Part shown: one piece after another, positions 22,259-35,389 of the stretch
How the letters are laid out: every line of letters starts with the position of its first letter
Position numbering within the stretch: the first letter of the stretch is position 1
NCBI GenBank assembly: GCA_031772625.1
Contig: CM062817.1
Location: forward strand, 949,838,327 to 949,902,326
Length of the DNA stretch: 64,000 nucleotides
Direction: 5' to 3'
DNA from: Pinus tabuliformis
Lineage: Eukaryota; Streptophyta; Pinopsida; Pinales; Pinaceae
The notes under the pieces: model-generated
The model's input: the letters and a program-made list of their open reading frames with translations, nothing else
What the model was told of the DNA's origin: nothing
Database searches by the model: none
Made by a program: the position numbers and the translations under genes

Positions 22259-23499
22259 TCGACAATTGTAATTTTGTTTAATGAATAACATATGTAAGGT
22301 ATAATATAATAATATTTATAAGGGAGATTGATTATTATTATAATATTTTGGAATAATAACAATGAATATTATTGATTATTATACCAACAACAATATAAAA
22401 ATAGATAATTTGTTAGAGAAACAATAGTATGCTAAATTTACATTATACATGGAACAATTTATTTTGATAATTTTGGTATTGTACCTTTACATTTTATATT
22501 ATATTTGTATTTTGTATTTTACATTTTACATTTATAGTAACCTTTAATTTGAGTATAATTAAAATATATAAAGTCAACACTTGATTTTTTTTGTGACATT
22601 TAAAAAATGATTACATACTTACTTACATTATGCCTACTCATCTTCCCTATATTAAGCTATAGAGTGTCTCTCACCTCAAAAATACAATCACAATAACAAT
22701 AAAGTATATACTAACAATTTTTATTATATAAATAAATTACATGATATTATAAAGGAAATCATGTAAACACAAATAAATATAATATATTTGCTAAAAGTAT
22801 TAATAAAATACAATTGTAGATTTTAATAATTTTTTGAAAACTAATTATTTATTATATGTGCTAAAGGAAGAGTATATTATAATCAGTTTGGATCAAAATA
22901 CTTTGACTCTTAATTAACTTGTAAAATTTTAAAAACTATTTCCAAAGTTTATTAATGTTTTTGAAAACTTAAATATTAAATTTATTTTTTTAGAAATTAA
23001 AAAATAATCTTTGAACTTTAAAAATTTCAATGTCTAATTTTATGTAGTTTAAAATCAATTTGTCATAATTAAAAAATGTTGAAAATAATTAAAATGAAAA
23101 AAAAAAAAACTCTAATCGTCCTCATTTATTGAAAATATTTGAGACTTTTCCTATGTTTTTTTCAGTGATTTTTTTTATTCCATTTATTATCATACTTACT
23201 TTTAACAATAAAACAATTGATTTATTTTTTGCTTTTTCATTAATCATAAGTATTTTTGAGTGCTTTTTCTATTTCAATTTATTGCCTTGTCATATTAAAT
23301 TTTTAAATTTTGAATGAATTTCTAATTACATTTATTTCCACCATATGTTTATTAGTTGAGAATGAATTTCCAAATATGTTAAAACTCTCACATAGTAAAA
23401 TGTTAATAACTATAGTATTTCTATCTTTCTATAATTTTAGTAAAATCCATTCATTGCTATATTGATTTGGACTAATAAAAATTTAACAAGTGTTTTAAA

Positions 23500-23533
<34 letters not shown>

Positions 23534-23645
23534 CTATAATTTTAATAAAATTCATTCATTTCTCTATTGACGTGGACTTAATAATTTTTAAAAAGTATTT
23601 TAAATACTAATTATACACACAAACACAATGAACTATGTAAATATT
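22259..23645. repeat. AT-rich stretch with a TA microsatellite inside a local duplication
   Basis: No gene is visible. (TA)n occupies about 23503-23531. The sequence before it (about 23420-23502, CTATAATTTTAGTAAAATCC onward) is repeated after it (about 23534-23616) with mismatches, a tandem duplication of about 110 bp. Confidence 0.6.
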
Positions 23646-23922
23646 TGTTGGACACCCAATCTCCATGATTAAGATTTGGGTTAGTGTGTGTTATGGAGAT
23701 TAGTTATGATAGTACAATAAAACTTGAAAATTGAATCCAATTGTATCATTACTTTATTTTCATGTACAATGTACAACATTATTTATGAATAATGAATATA
23801 TAGAATTCATATTCCAACAGTGGTGTATTGTTGATCATTTATTTCTTTCTGGATTCTACAATATTATAAGTTCTCTATTTATATTTGTTCATTTATGATT
23901 TGTTCAACAGTGGTATCATAAC

Positions 23923-25680
23923 ACTAGTTAATCTTCTCTCTTGAATAGAATGAACCACTAGTTTTGTGGCCTCTATCAAATAAGCCACTATTTCTGTGGG
24001 CTTCTTGTGTGCTCCTCTGTCGGACTTTTGGCCTTGAAATCTTGGTGGACCCCTATTAGTTTTGCATTTGTTTTGCATGTTAATTATCAAGTGAACAGTG
24101 ACATCCTTAGCACAGATAGAAAATCTAGATGGAGAGTGTATGTATCGTTGAGGTAGAAGTGTGTGTTATTAGACTTTTGCATTGAAGAAGAGATAAAAGA
24201 GATATTCCATTGCTCATTTCTCCATATTTGTGTAGAAGCAAGTGCTCGCAATGTTTGCAGTGGAAAAGCAACATGGTCGTCCATCTTGTAGTACAGATAT
24301 GAAACAATTTTCTTGGCACACCCAGTTTACTAGAACAAATGTACCGAATGTAACGAAAATTTTAGGTGGTAATCGATTTGTGACCCATTAGTAGACATCG
24401 AGATCATAAACTTTTTTATATTATGTTACTCCATATGATCCTTCTGTAAGAAAATTTGAGGTGTTTATCATCAAATCTAGGTACAAATTATCCTATTTAA
24501 GCCTATATCCATTGAGAACCATCTAATAATTCAATTTATTACCCGATAGCCTTTAAATGAGGCATCAATTGTAAAAAATTTCCTAAATCATGGACAATCT
24601 TGTTTCTTGAGTGAAAAGAAGCATGGTTTGCAACTTCAAGTTCTAAAATTATTCATGTTGCACCAGAAAATAAAATTTATCATGTCACGACATTTCCAGG
24701 GTTTGAGTTGGATGGATTTTGATCAGTATTAGATAATGATTTTAGGTTATATACAACATCGTTAAGTAAGAAATTATCTTTGTATGTGTAACTCTGAAAC
24801 CATAGCCCCTGTATAATTTGGAAACTTTATTTTTTTGGCATGGATAGACTTACTAATGGCCTTTCTTGAGCTCAGAAGTTGGATGTGTCAACCTTCATTC
24901 ACAAACTAATATACACAACATTCTAATCTACTCATGGAGTTGATTGGGTTGTCTTTAATAGAATGGACAAATTTGAGAGCCGAATGATTGTCGAATTGTA
25001 GTTGAGAAAGCCATTTTGGTATGTTGGTACTCTGCTTCCATTGATCTTTCTTGATAACAAAATTTTCCACAATGCATAATTTCTCAACCATTATCTGTTG
25101 TTAATACACATGATGATTCCTTGTACATGTAAATAACCCAAAGAGGTTACAAAATCCACATATTTGAACCACTAAGACACAAGGAAGTTTTTGTGAAAAA
25201 ATGATGTGGAAGTGAATGCAAAATTACAAGCCACAATAACCATGGATTCCATCAATTCATAAGTTTCCTCTACCGGCTATTGACTGCACTATTTGTTTAT
25301 TATAATTACCATGGTGAAATTACCTATCCACCACCTCATCTCAATTGTGGATGTGACCTCTATTAATCAACATTTTTTTTAATATTTTGACCACGCAAAA
25401 AAAATTGAAGAAAGGAAGAAACATTGCATAGAGGTCAGAGCAATGATCCATCAATGAGTTGCACCGAGACTTATTGAAGTGTAAAGTTTTTTTTCTTCTT
25501 TATGAAAATTATTCACTAAAGTATGTATAAAAGTATCTTAGATTTGTGCATTATTTTGAAGGTTGGTCATTTTAGTTGTGGAAATTGACTGCAATTTTTT
25601 GATTGAAAGTTCTCTTTTATATTGTATTATAAGCGGCGGCATCAGACACGCTTCATTTTTTTATTTTGATTTATTATAAA
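23923..25680 (+). other. internal region of element B without recognisable coding sequence
   Basis: About 1.75 kb between primer site and the Gag-like remnant. Short frames on both strands show no domain I recognise. It may be a long leader or a decayed gag 5' part. Confidence 0.4.
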
Positions 25681-26440
25681 ATGGCTAGAACTAGTAATGT
25701 ATTAGTGTTACTGAACACTCTAATACCATTTATTGTTCATGACACAGTCCAAATTAGCAAAGACACACTCTCTAATATCCAAACATATTTGAAAAATGCT
25801 AAACACAAAATTGAGTTTTTAGAGCTTGAGTCACAGTTGCGAAAGGACGAATTTCGTGAACTAAAGATGAGTTGTAAATATGAACATTTTTTTTTCAGAA
25901 CACATTGTTCAAGTATGAATTACATCAATATTTAGAGATGGATTAGACCATTTCATGAGAAAATTTGGATGGATCTGAAAGTCATGTTCTATGCTCCAAC
26001 AAGGCAAGGGTATGTAAAGATCATTTTCATATAGATGTGAAACCTATAGTTCCCAAAACCTTCATCATATCTTGTGAAGAAATTGTGGAAAAAAAAATAT
26101 AACTAGTGTTGGATATGATAAATATGTGTCTTTTCATGTTCCTGACTTTTCGAAGCCCATACATTTTTGTAGTGGTGGTTTTCTTCAAGATGATTTTTTT
26201 GTTAAATGCCACCATTGTGACAAAGTTGGACATGATAAATATCATTGTTATGATCTTCATCATTGCAAACATTGTGGAAAGAAGAATCATCATTCAAATA
26301 ATTTTTTCAAGCATAAAGTTACTGTAAGAGAGAAAATTAATTTTGGATCGATTGCTTCCTGGGATTGGCCTAAAACAACGAAGAAGATTTACATGTCATA
26401 CTACAAAGTTTATTCTAGATTATTAACTAGTCGTGTATGA
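25681..26440 (+). pseudogene. zinc-knuckle Gag-like remnant in element B
   Basis: A frame from 25681 (89 codons, MARTSNVLVLLN start) contains a helical, charged stretch. After stops and frame changes, 26126-26440 encodes one exact CX2CX4HX4C knuckle, CHHCDKVGHDKYHC, then a second, CKHCGKKNHHSNNF, whose last Cys is Phe. Paired knuckles suggest an RNA-binding Gag-derived protein. No protease or pol follows. Confidence 0.55.
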
Positions 26441-27582
26441 AGAGTACTTCATATTATCACCATGTATCTGACAAGGGGGAAATTGATGGTCTATTATACA
26501 TTTGAATATTTATCAAGTGAACCAAAGTCAAAGATAATCAGAGTTTACTTCTACATCCTAGAGACTGAGTTTGTAGTGAGATTCAAGTTGCAGTCAGATC
26601 ATAGATGAATTTGTGTTCTAGGAGCTTTTATACTCTATTTGCATGACTTCATATTTTTGGCATGCTGAGTTTTGGTTGGCGTGTTATATCCTTAAAAAAC
26701 CACTTGCAGAGTTACTTCAGTATCTACTACATCAATTTATAGTGAAGGAGCACTTCCACTAACAGAAGATGCTAGATTAGGAATTGTTCCAAGAGTTTCT
26801 TTGATAGTTCCAAGTTTCGTTTGTTTGAGAACTGTTATGATAGTTCCAAAGTTGGTGGTCATCTTTGAACCAAAATTGGTTGAGACCTCGATTCTTCCCA
26901 TATTTTGGTTTGTGAACATCCTTGAAAACCATTTCTGAGAGACATACAACTCTTGGATGTGAGGCCTTTTTTTTCATTTTTAGCTCTCATTCTTGGACTT
27001 TGATACATCCCTTCGGATTAAGGGAGGAATTTTAGACACCTAATCCTCATGATTAAGATTTGGGTTAGTGTGTGTTATAGGGATTAGTTATTAGAGTCCA
27101 AGAAAACCTGAATCAAATTGCATCATTATTGTATTTATATGTATGATGTACAACATCTGTTTATGAATAATGAAGATATAGAATTCAGCTACCAACAATG
27201 GTGTATTATTGATAATATATTTGTTTCTGAATTCTATGATATTATAAGTGCTATGTTTATATATATTCATTTTTGATTTGTTTAACAATGTTTGGAAAGA
27301 GAGATCATTGTACATTCATGCCTAAATAATAAAATGACTAATATGAATAACTTTTGTTATCAATAACTTCGATTGTCAATTACTTTTTTCTTTTTGCACA
27401 AGAAATAGATACTATGTAACAACATTACATATGAGACTTGTTTAAAATAGATTTAAAATATAATTTTATTTTAAATCATACAATTTTTTTAAGCTGGAAG
27501 GGAGGATTGAAGAGAATAAAAAGATGCGGGAGAGCCAAAGCGAAGTGAATAGGGTTACAAAAATCAACAGAGTTCGTCTCCA

Positions 27583-29113
27583 ATGGAGGGCAGCAAAGGA
27601 GGGAGCTCGGCTCCCTCCTACAAAGACGTTGTTGCCAGAAGAAGTAAATCACCGATGGGGAATAGCAAAGGTTGTACGAATGAAAGGAACAGGGATAATG
27701 AAAAGGAAGCAGATGGGACCAAAACCAAGGAAAACAGTTGCACAAAGGACAAAGAGGAAGAAGACAAAAGTCAGGGTCCAAGAGACAAAAAACAAAAAGG
27801 ACCTTGAAAACCAAAAACAAAAACCTCTCCTAGAGTAATATTAAATTATCTTGCTTTGCAGGCACACAGGGAACACATGGGAACCTATGCCATTATCTGT
27901 AAATCCATGGGACTATGGCCCACTGAAAAGGCTTTACAAACGTGGATCAAATATCACTGGAAACCCAAAGGAAGCATTGACCTACATCTTGGGTCAAAGG
28001 GATTCTTCATAGTGGCATTCTCAAACATCGAAGACAAAGACAGAATATTCGACGGAGGACCCTTTTTTTCTGCAGCAGTTGGTCTCTATATGAGGCCATA
28101 GAGGACGAACTTTGTCCCAGAGCGGGAGACTTTCTCTTTGTTCTAGTGTGGGTAAGGCTCTATTCTCTACCTCTGGATTATTGGCAAACTGAATCACTAG
28201 CTGCCATTGGCAATAAACTAGGACGTTTTGTCAAAGCTTCTAAGGCCACAAGAAGAGGAAAATATACCTCCTTTCCAAGGAGATGTGTGGAAATGGATCT
28301 ATCAGGAGCACTTCCAGATGAAGTTATCCTGGAAGTCTTTGATGAGGAGTGGGTGCAGACAGTGGACTACGAGCATATCCCTTTCAGATGTCGTAGGTGC
28401 CATGAACATGGACATCTGTTCAGAGACTGCCCTCTCAGTAAAGCAGACAACAAAGATAAACTTAATACAACGAAGGACACAGAAAGCTTTCAGAAAGTGG
28501 AAAGTAGAGGAAAAGGAGGAAAAAAGGGGCTTAAGCAACAATATAACGAGGGGCAGAAGGTCAATCAGAACAAGTTTCAAGTGCTGGAAGAGAATGAAGA
28601 AATCACAAAAGAAAACCAATATCAGGAGGAAGGTACTAATAACAAAGAAAAAGAAGAGGAAAAAAACAATCTCAAGAGATTGGTTCTCAAAAAGAAGTGA
28701 TGATAAGTAAAACAAAAATGGAGATGGACCAGGAAATGAGCCAAAGTGAAACAGATCTGGAAGATCATGAACTACAAGATATTCTCGACAAGGAAAACAT
28801 GGATCTGGAAGGATTCCTGATACAGGGAACCAAAGGAGGAATAGATTCACTGCCTCAAGAAGAATGCAACAAGATACAATAGTTGTTTTTATGGAAAACT
28901 CAAGAAAGAGGGCTGGATAAAGGTAAAAATATTCACAAACAGGAGCACAGAGGGGTGAAAACAATGAAATCAGCTCTAGGATTAGCTACTAGAAATCCAG
29001 GAAAGAAGAGGGGCAGGAAAAAGCAAAATGAGCTCTTGATGGAGTGTGGAAAGCTAATGATAGATTCTAGTAAGATGAAAGATCTAACCAGTTACTCCTT
29101 TACAAATCTTTAA
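27583..29113 (+). pseudogene. LINE ORF1 (DUF4283-like, CCHC zinc knuckle)
   Basis: ORF1 proteins bind the LINE RNA. The likely start is ATG 27583 (MEGSKGGSSAPSYKDVV). The DUF4283-like part runs over 27856-28101 (IEDKDRIFDGGPFF), then, after a stop (CCATAG, probably a former Trp codon) and a frameshift near 28130, continues as WVRLYSLPLDYWQTESLAAI from 28146. The knuckle CRRCHEHGHLFRDC (CX2CX4HX4C) is intact near 28390-28430. Lys/Glu-rich sequence follows to 28700, and after another frameshift the tail continues in a new frame to the stop TAA at 29111-29113. ORF2 starts two bases later. At least two frameshifts and several stops disable it. Confidence 0.8.
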
Positions 29114-29115
29114 TT

Positions 29116-32100
29116 ATGAATTTCATATCTTGGAATATCAGAGGTCTAGGAAGTAAAAGAAAACAAAGAATGCTAAGTAACAGAATGAAGCTAGCAACGC
29201 CGGACTTAATCTTCATTCAAGAAACAAAATGCTCCATTCAGAAATTAAAGAAAATCCATAGCAAATGGCTTAATAGATTTGATTTTCTAGAAGTTAAAGC
29301 ATAGAACACAGCTGGGGGCATTCTCACTCTATGGAACCCCCAAAAAGTCAGCATAATAGATGCGGAGGCATTAAGAAATTATTTATCAGTTATCATTCAA
29401 CCAGTGGGGGTGTTGGATACCTTCCTGGTTACGAATGTGTATGGTCCTCAATGAATAGATGAGAAACTCAAATTTCTTGACTCCCTGATTGATCTTAGAA
29501 GTAGACATGAAGAAATTCCTTGGGTCATGGGAGGAGATTTCAACATGATTAAATCTCTTTCAGAAAAAAAAGGAGGTACCAGAATGCTAAGCAAAGATTC
29601 CATAGTGTTCCAATCATTCATAGAAGATATGAAACTGGTTGACGCTGAAATGCACAATGGCCTTTTTACTTGGAATAACAAAAGAGGAGGTGATGCCCAG
29701 GTCACCTCCAAGTTAGACATATTTTTGATCTCAGAGGAGCTGATGCTCACTAATAAAGAAATAACTGCCAAGGTTCTCCCATTTGGAGGCTCTGATCACT
29801 GGCCGATTCAATTAGAGATCAAAGGGATCGATTCTCCCAGGAATAGACCCTTCAGATTTGAGAACATCTGGCTCTCCCACCCAAATTTCATCAGCAACAT
29901 TGAAAAATGGTGGTCAGAAGATCTGCAGATCCAGGGCACCAAAATGTTTCTCCTTCATAAAAGACTAAATCACATAAAACTCAGACTCAAAGAATGGAAC
30001 AAGAAGGAGTTTGGTAATATTTTCGTAGACAAAAAATCAGTGGAAATTAAACTACAGGAACTAAACCAACCATTGATCATAGATGGTTTTGATAAAGTCA
30101 AAAGTGAACAAGCTGATAAACACAATAAAGAATGAGAGAATTTATGCAAACAAGAGGAAATATTTTGGAGACAAAAGTCTAGAGTTCAATGGCTCAAAGA
30201 AGGTGAACGAAACACCAAATTTTTCCACAGATCTACAATGGCCAATAGAGCGCACAATAGAATTTCTTCGATATTGAATGAGAATGGGGAGCTTCAGACC
30301 TCTCATAAGAATATCGAAGCTATGTTGGTTCAACATTTCAAAGGCATCACTAAGGAAAATAATCTAGATAGAGAACAATGCATTAAGGAAATTACAAAGA
30401 ATATCCCTAAATCAGTGTCCAGAGAGGATAATTTTAACCTGAAAAAACAAGTAACTGAAGAAGAAGTCAGTGAGGTTATCAAAGATATGCAGAATGGCAA
30501 AGCTCCAAGTCTAGATGGTTTTAATCTGGACTTTTTCAAGGCCTGCTGGAATGTTGTCAAATAGGATATTATGTATGTTGTAGAGGACTCCAGAAGAAAC
30601 ATGATTATTCTGAAAGCCCTCAACACCTCCTTCATCTCCCTGATCCCCAAACAGGACTCAGCCTTAACTCCTGATAAGTTCAGACCCATTGCTTTATGCA
30701 ATGTTGTTTACAAAATTATTTCCAAGATTTTGGCTAGCAGACTCAAACCTCTTCTTCTGTCTTTAATTTCAGGGGAACAATCTGGTTATGTGGAAGGAAG
30801 ACAAATCCTAAACAACATTATTCAAGCCCATGAGGTAGTCCATACGCTTACCAGCAATAGGCAGGCTGGTATGATCATGCAATTAGATATTGCAAAAGCA
30901 TATGACAAGGTGAACTGGATTTACATCAAGAAGGTCCTTACTGCTTTTGGGTTTGATCACAACTGGGTCAGATGGGTTATGGCTCTGGTTACTTCTTCCA
31001 GCTTTTCAATTCTGGTGAATGGCTCGCCCTCAGAGATCTTCACTCCTTCCAGAGGCCTCAGGTAGGGAGACCCACTCTCTCCCTTTCTCTTTATCCTCAT
31101 GATGGAAGGTCTAGGCAGATCCATTAATCAAGCCAAAGTCTTAGGAAAGATCAAGGGCCTCCAATTAACGAAGAATGGTCAAGCAATGACTCACCAACAA
31201 TTTGTGGATGACACCATGCTGCAGGGTATCCCCACAGTCAAAGAAGCTTCAGCGTACAAACAAATCCTAAATGACTTTGCCTTAGCTACAGGTATGGAAG
31301 TCAATCTCTCCAAATCAATTTTTTTTTTCTTAAATACTAACATTGCAATTCAGAGGAATATCTCCAGAATTCTGGGCTTTCAAAGGGATTCCCTCCCTTC
31401 AAAGTATTTGGGAATTCCCCTGACAGCTAAACCATTGCATAAAAGTATTTGGGAATCAGTGCTCAACAAGATGCATGACAAAGTCAAAAAATGGACTTTC
31501 AGATCATTGAACCTTGCTGGAAGGTTGATTCTGACAAAGGCCATGCTACAATCTATCCATGTTTTCTTTTTATTATCCCTTCCGGCTCCTAAAGGGGTCT
31601 TACAACAATTTAGGAATATCCAGAGAGATTTCCTTTGGGGCAAGGAGGAAACAAGGAAGAAATGGACCCTTGTTTCCTGGGATAAAATTTGTAAACCCAA
31701 ATGTCACGGAGGTCTAGGCTTAGATGATCAGGAAATTCTAAGTAATATTTTCGGAGCCAAGCTCTGGTGGAGGTGGGTTAAAGAGCTAGGGGCTCAATGG
31801 GCTAAACTCTGGAAAGAAAAATATGCTAGCACTTGGAAAACAAGTGACCTTATAAGAATGTCTGGACACATAAAAGGCTCTTACATCTGGAATAAAGCCT
31901 GGGAAAACAGAAGCCTAGTTCAAAACAACAATTTCTGGGAAATTAGAGCAGGAGATCTAGCTCTCTTCTGGGAAGACAAATGGCAACAAGAACCAACGCT
32001 GATAAGAGAGGAATTTATAAGCCTCAAGTAGGAAACAGATTCCCAAGGATTAATAGAAGTTAAATATTTCTGGAATCTTCCTCATGACTTCGGGAAGTGG

Positions 32101-33444
32101 AGAAACTGGAGCAAAATTGACTGCAGAGAGGATAGCCCTATAAAAACAAAAGCAAAGGAACTCATAAGCAAGTTAAAACAAAGGAAGATCTTGGTAACAG
32201 AGGGGCAGGATTAGCTAAGATGGGGCCTCAATAAAGAAGGTACCTTTAATATAAAGGAAGCAAAAAGAATTATCCTAAACCTTGATCCCTGTGTTTTGGC
32301 GAAATCATGGCAACAACTTTGGAGCCATCAAGGGTGGATGAAGATCAAGCTTTTCATGTGGTTAGTTCATCACAAGAAAATATTAACTTGGGATAATATT
32401 CAGAAAAGGGGGGTTATTGGGCCTTCTAGATGTCAGTTATGTGAAGCTCAAGAGGAGACAATGGAGCATATTCTTAACAGCTGCACCTACACCTCCTAGC
32501 TGTGGGATTCTTTTGACACCATGTTTCAACAGACAGACAGAGATAAAGGTAGCATCATTAATACCCTGAACAGGTGGAGAAAAAACTTTTCGGAGTATGA
32601 GATCCTTAATCTGGCCTGGACCTTTACGCCAAGCTTCATTATCTGGAATGTTTGGAAAGAAAGGAATAAAAGAATTTTCAAGGATGAAAAAACTACTCCT
32701 CTTCGCCTGATGGATCTGATCTTGAAATAGATTAAGGAGACAGTTTCCACCACTGTGCGCAGTTATCCCAAGAATCCTCCCACAGCAAATGAATTGAGAA
32801 CTCTCAGGCATCTGGGCATGCAAGAGATTATTCACCATGGACTTAGCAGAAAGGAAAGAGATTTGGAAACGGAAAAGGAACTCTGGCATCCTCCACCGAA
32901 AGGTTTTCTGAAATGCAATATTGATGGTGCTTCAAAAAGCAACCTTGGAATAGCAAGTTACGGTGGGGTGTTAAGAGATGAAGAAGGAACTATAATCTTT
33001 ACTTTCCATTGCCATTTAGGCATAGCCACCAACAACATGGCTGAACTAATGGCATTGGAACATTGTCTAGAGCTTCTCAAACTAAATCACAGCTCAAATG
33101 TCATTATCGAAGCAGACTCAGAGATATCTATAAATGCGGTAAAGAGAATCAGTTGTGGAACAGCGCCAGAAAGGGTCTCAAAACACTGGAAACTAATTCA
33201 AGTGTACCAAAGAATTCAAAATCATCTCCAGAGTCTTCGAACTGTTAGCTTCAATCATGTTCGTCGGAAAGCCAATAAACTAGTGGATTTACTAGCCAAC
33301 CAAGGAGTGATTAATTTAGAATGCAGGATTGAGATGAAGTGGCAGGAGTCACCTCAAAGCAGATTAAAAGCTCTCTGCAATGAACAAGCGGCAGAGGACA
33401 GAGAAATTTTTAGACATTGGGCCAGAGGGAAAGACACGGAATGA
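29116..33444 (+). pseudogene. LINE ORF2: endonuclease, reverse transcriptase, RNase H
   Basis: The whole 4.3-kb frame stays in register; only point stops interrupt it, at about 29302, 29456, 30133, 30562, 31063, 32029, 32213, 32497 and 32728. APE-type endonuclease: ISWNIRGLGSKRKQ, FIQETK, GGDFNMI, SDHWPI (29116-29810). RT: GKAPSLDGFN, FISLIPKQD, FRPIALCNVVYK, GYVEGRQI, LDIAKAYDKVNW, the GDPLSPFLF block and the catalytic FVDD (30490-31215). A CX2C-type motif CQLCEAQEETMEHIL lies near 32430. RNase H: NIDGASKSNLG, NNMAELMALEHCLELL, EADSE and HVRRKANKLVDLLA (32920-33300). The final stop is 33442-33444. Several stops sit where Gln or Arg codons are expected. Confidence 0.9.
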
Positions 33445-34183
33445 AGCTTCTTATGCAAGTTCAAACACAGTACTTTGGTTGGAATCTTGAAGAAGGGCAA
33501 ACTCTGAGCGGTTACATTTTCCTTTGGTGTAAGTTAACCAGGCTCCTTTCTCCTTCGATTTGCAACACAGTGTTTAATTTACAGTCGGTGGCTGTTTCTG
33601 TTACGAATCCCGAAGTTAGCCTCCGCGGGAAGGTAGGCTAGATCTTTCTAGTGACGGAAATTCTCCTGCATTCCTCTTACGGAATGAAAAACCAGGCTTT
33701 AAGCGGTTTCCAGTTGATCGCTGAGCTTTTGAATGGTAAGTGGTTTGGTTTTTTTGAGAGCGATCCCACTAGGATCTCAACACGTGGCGAGGGTGGGGTA
33801 CGTAATACCACCCTCCATCGCACCTTAAAGCTCGAGCAGCTTGGCTTCCCGATTTTTCTCTGAGCCGTCCATTTCTGTAGAGGGATTCGACGGTCAGATT
33901 TGGCCATGTATTTTTGTGGGGTCGCTTGTACTTTCCCACTAAGCGTGGTAATGATGGTTGGGATCATGGAGTTCGACTATGGGTTAACGGTTAACCGAGG
34001 GTATCTTTTGAGTGGTTAGCTTATCCTTTAGTCAGTGTGGAGGGCCTTTTCTATGGCAGAATGCCCTTGTTTTTTCTGAAGTCCATGACAAAGTCAAGTT
34101 TTTTGTATATATTGTAACATTACTTTTGATATAATGGAATAGAAGGACAGTCTCCTCCTTCAACTAAAAAAAAAAAAAAAAAA
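33445..34183 (+). other. LINE 3' untranslated region and poly(A) tail
   Basis: About 720 bp without coding potential, ending in TTTTTTGTATATATTGTAACA-like sequence near 34097 and an 18-A run. The tail marks the 3' end of target-primed integration. Confidence 0.8.
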
Positions 34184-34500
34184 TTAAGCTGATTTTATAA
34201 ATAGTGTAAAAAAATTCCAAAAAATATTCACAATTTGAAAACACCTCTAATCATTATGTTATTTTATTTTAAATAATATAATTTTGTTAAGCTAATTTTA
34301 TAAATTGTCAAAAAAATCTAGAAATTATTCACCATTTAAAAACACCTCTAATCGTTGTAAATACACCTCGTTGTATTTAAAATATTATTTTATTTGAAAT
34401 GATATACTTTTGTTAAACTAATTCTATAAATTGTGTAAAAAAATTCCAGAAATTATTCACCATTTAAAAACACATATAATCGTTGTAAAACAGTTCGTAG
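34184..34500. repeat. three-unit AT-rich tandem repeat split by the LINE
   Basis: Units begin TTAAGCTGATTTTATAA (34184), TTAAGCTAATTTTATAA (34287) and TTAAACTAATTCTATAA (34413), each followed by AAAAAAATTC and CACC.TTTAAAAACAC blocks. Spacing is about 103 and 126 bp. The sequence before the LINE (27450-27496, TTTTAAATCATACAATTTTT) resembles the end of a unit, so the LINE landed in this array. Confidence 0.65.
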
Positions 34501-35389
34501 CATTTTGTGAAATTTTGGTGGTAATTTACTAAGGGAAAATGTTCTTGGCATTATCTACAGTAGAGGGTGATAGCATATATTACAAACCCCGAGGACACAA
34601 AGTGTGCTTTCGCTTTCGATTTTATAATACTGCAATGCTGAAGTGGAAATGTATATAAACATTAGGTATTGAATAACTTAAATAATTCATTGATGCTAAG
34701 CTTTTACAGCGTTTCTTAATGGAAACATGAAACTCAAATTAATTCTCAGGAGCGTGTGAAAATTTTGGAGATGCATAGGAAAGCTGGTCTTAGCCTTGAA
34801 GAAATTTTTAGGGGTTATTTTACTACCAAAAACCGTTCTTATTTTTTATTACTATAAAGGTGTAACAGTTTAGTTCATGGTATATGTTATAAATGCTAAG
34901 CGGGCAAAGGGTACCTTCAATTTTATTATCATTGTTATTATCTGAGTACTTTCATTGTTTGAATGGTACGTTTAATAAATTAAGTAATTCAACGATGTGA
35001 AGTGTGTAAAGTTAAACCTTGCAGCTTTAAATCAGTCAATGGCTCAAAGTCTGTAAAGTTATTCTTAATGGAAACATGAAACACATCGATAGTACACATA
35101 ATCTCTTATTCAACGGAGTTATTCTTACTGGAAACATGGAAAAAACTTTTTATTCAACGGGGTTATTCTTAATCGAAACATGAAACGCGTCGACAGTACA
35201 AATAATATTTTATTCGACTGTTATTGTATCGGGCTCTTCCTAAAAATTACCACTACTGGTTCCCCATTTTCAACGAAGAGCCTCCTTAGCGTTCCATGTA
35301 GCACCTTTTATGTGTTTGTTGAGTTAAATCCAGGTAACCAAGATCCAACGGATAGTGATAACCAAGATTAAGCGACCCGCTAAAGTGTA
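34501..35389. repeat. non-coding stretch with a short tandem repeat
   Basis: AT-rich DNA downstream of the methyltransferase gene. At 35058, 35118 and 35162 the block GTTATTCTTA(A/C)TGGAAACATG, or a one-base variant, recurs; a further partial copy is near 34714. A minus-strand AATAAA (35214-35209), about 176 bases past the stop codon, could be the methyltransferase polyadenylation signal. Confidence 0.5.

Larger units (their letters stand above)
23646..27287 (+). mobile_element. copia-like element B, short and non-autonomous
   Basis: LTRs at 23646-23909 and 27030-27287 share ATGATTAAGATTTGGGTTAG, TATGAATAATGAA and GGTGTATT blocks in order. The left LTR begins TGTTGGACACC and ends CAACA. The primer site TGGTATCATAAC (23911-23922) resembles the initiator tRNA-Met type. 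The run AAGGGAGGAA precedes the right LTR. Flanks ATATT (23641-23645) and ATGTT (27288-27292) look like a target duplication with one change. Only about 3.1 kb lies between the LTRs, without integrase or RT. Confidence 0.8.
27497..34183 (+). mobile_element. L1-type LINE, full length
   Basis: About 6.7 kb: ORF1 with a zinc knuckle, ORF2 with endonuclease, reverse transcriptase and RNase H, a 3' untranslated region and an 18-A tail (34166-34183). TTAAGCTG occurs just before the element (27489-27496) and just after the tail (34184-34191), a likely target duplication. It belongs to the plant L1 group that carries RNase H. Stops prevent function. Confidence 0.9.

Noticed and set aside
21726-22288. 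Three overlapping long plus-strand frames
   Set aside because: All lie in the CT-rich low-complexity tract and encode Ser/Leu/Pro runs.
28302-28964. Minus-strand ORF of 220 codons
   Set aside because: Shadow of the Lys/Glu-rich LINE ORF1; Phe/Leu-rich composition only.
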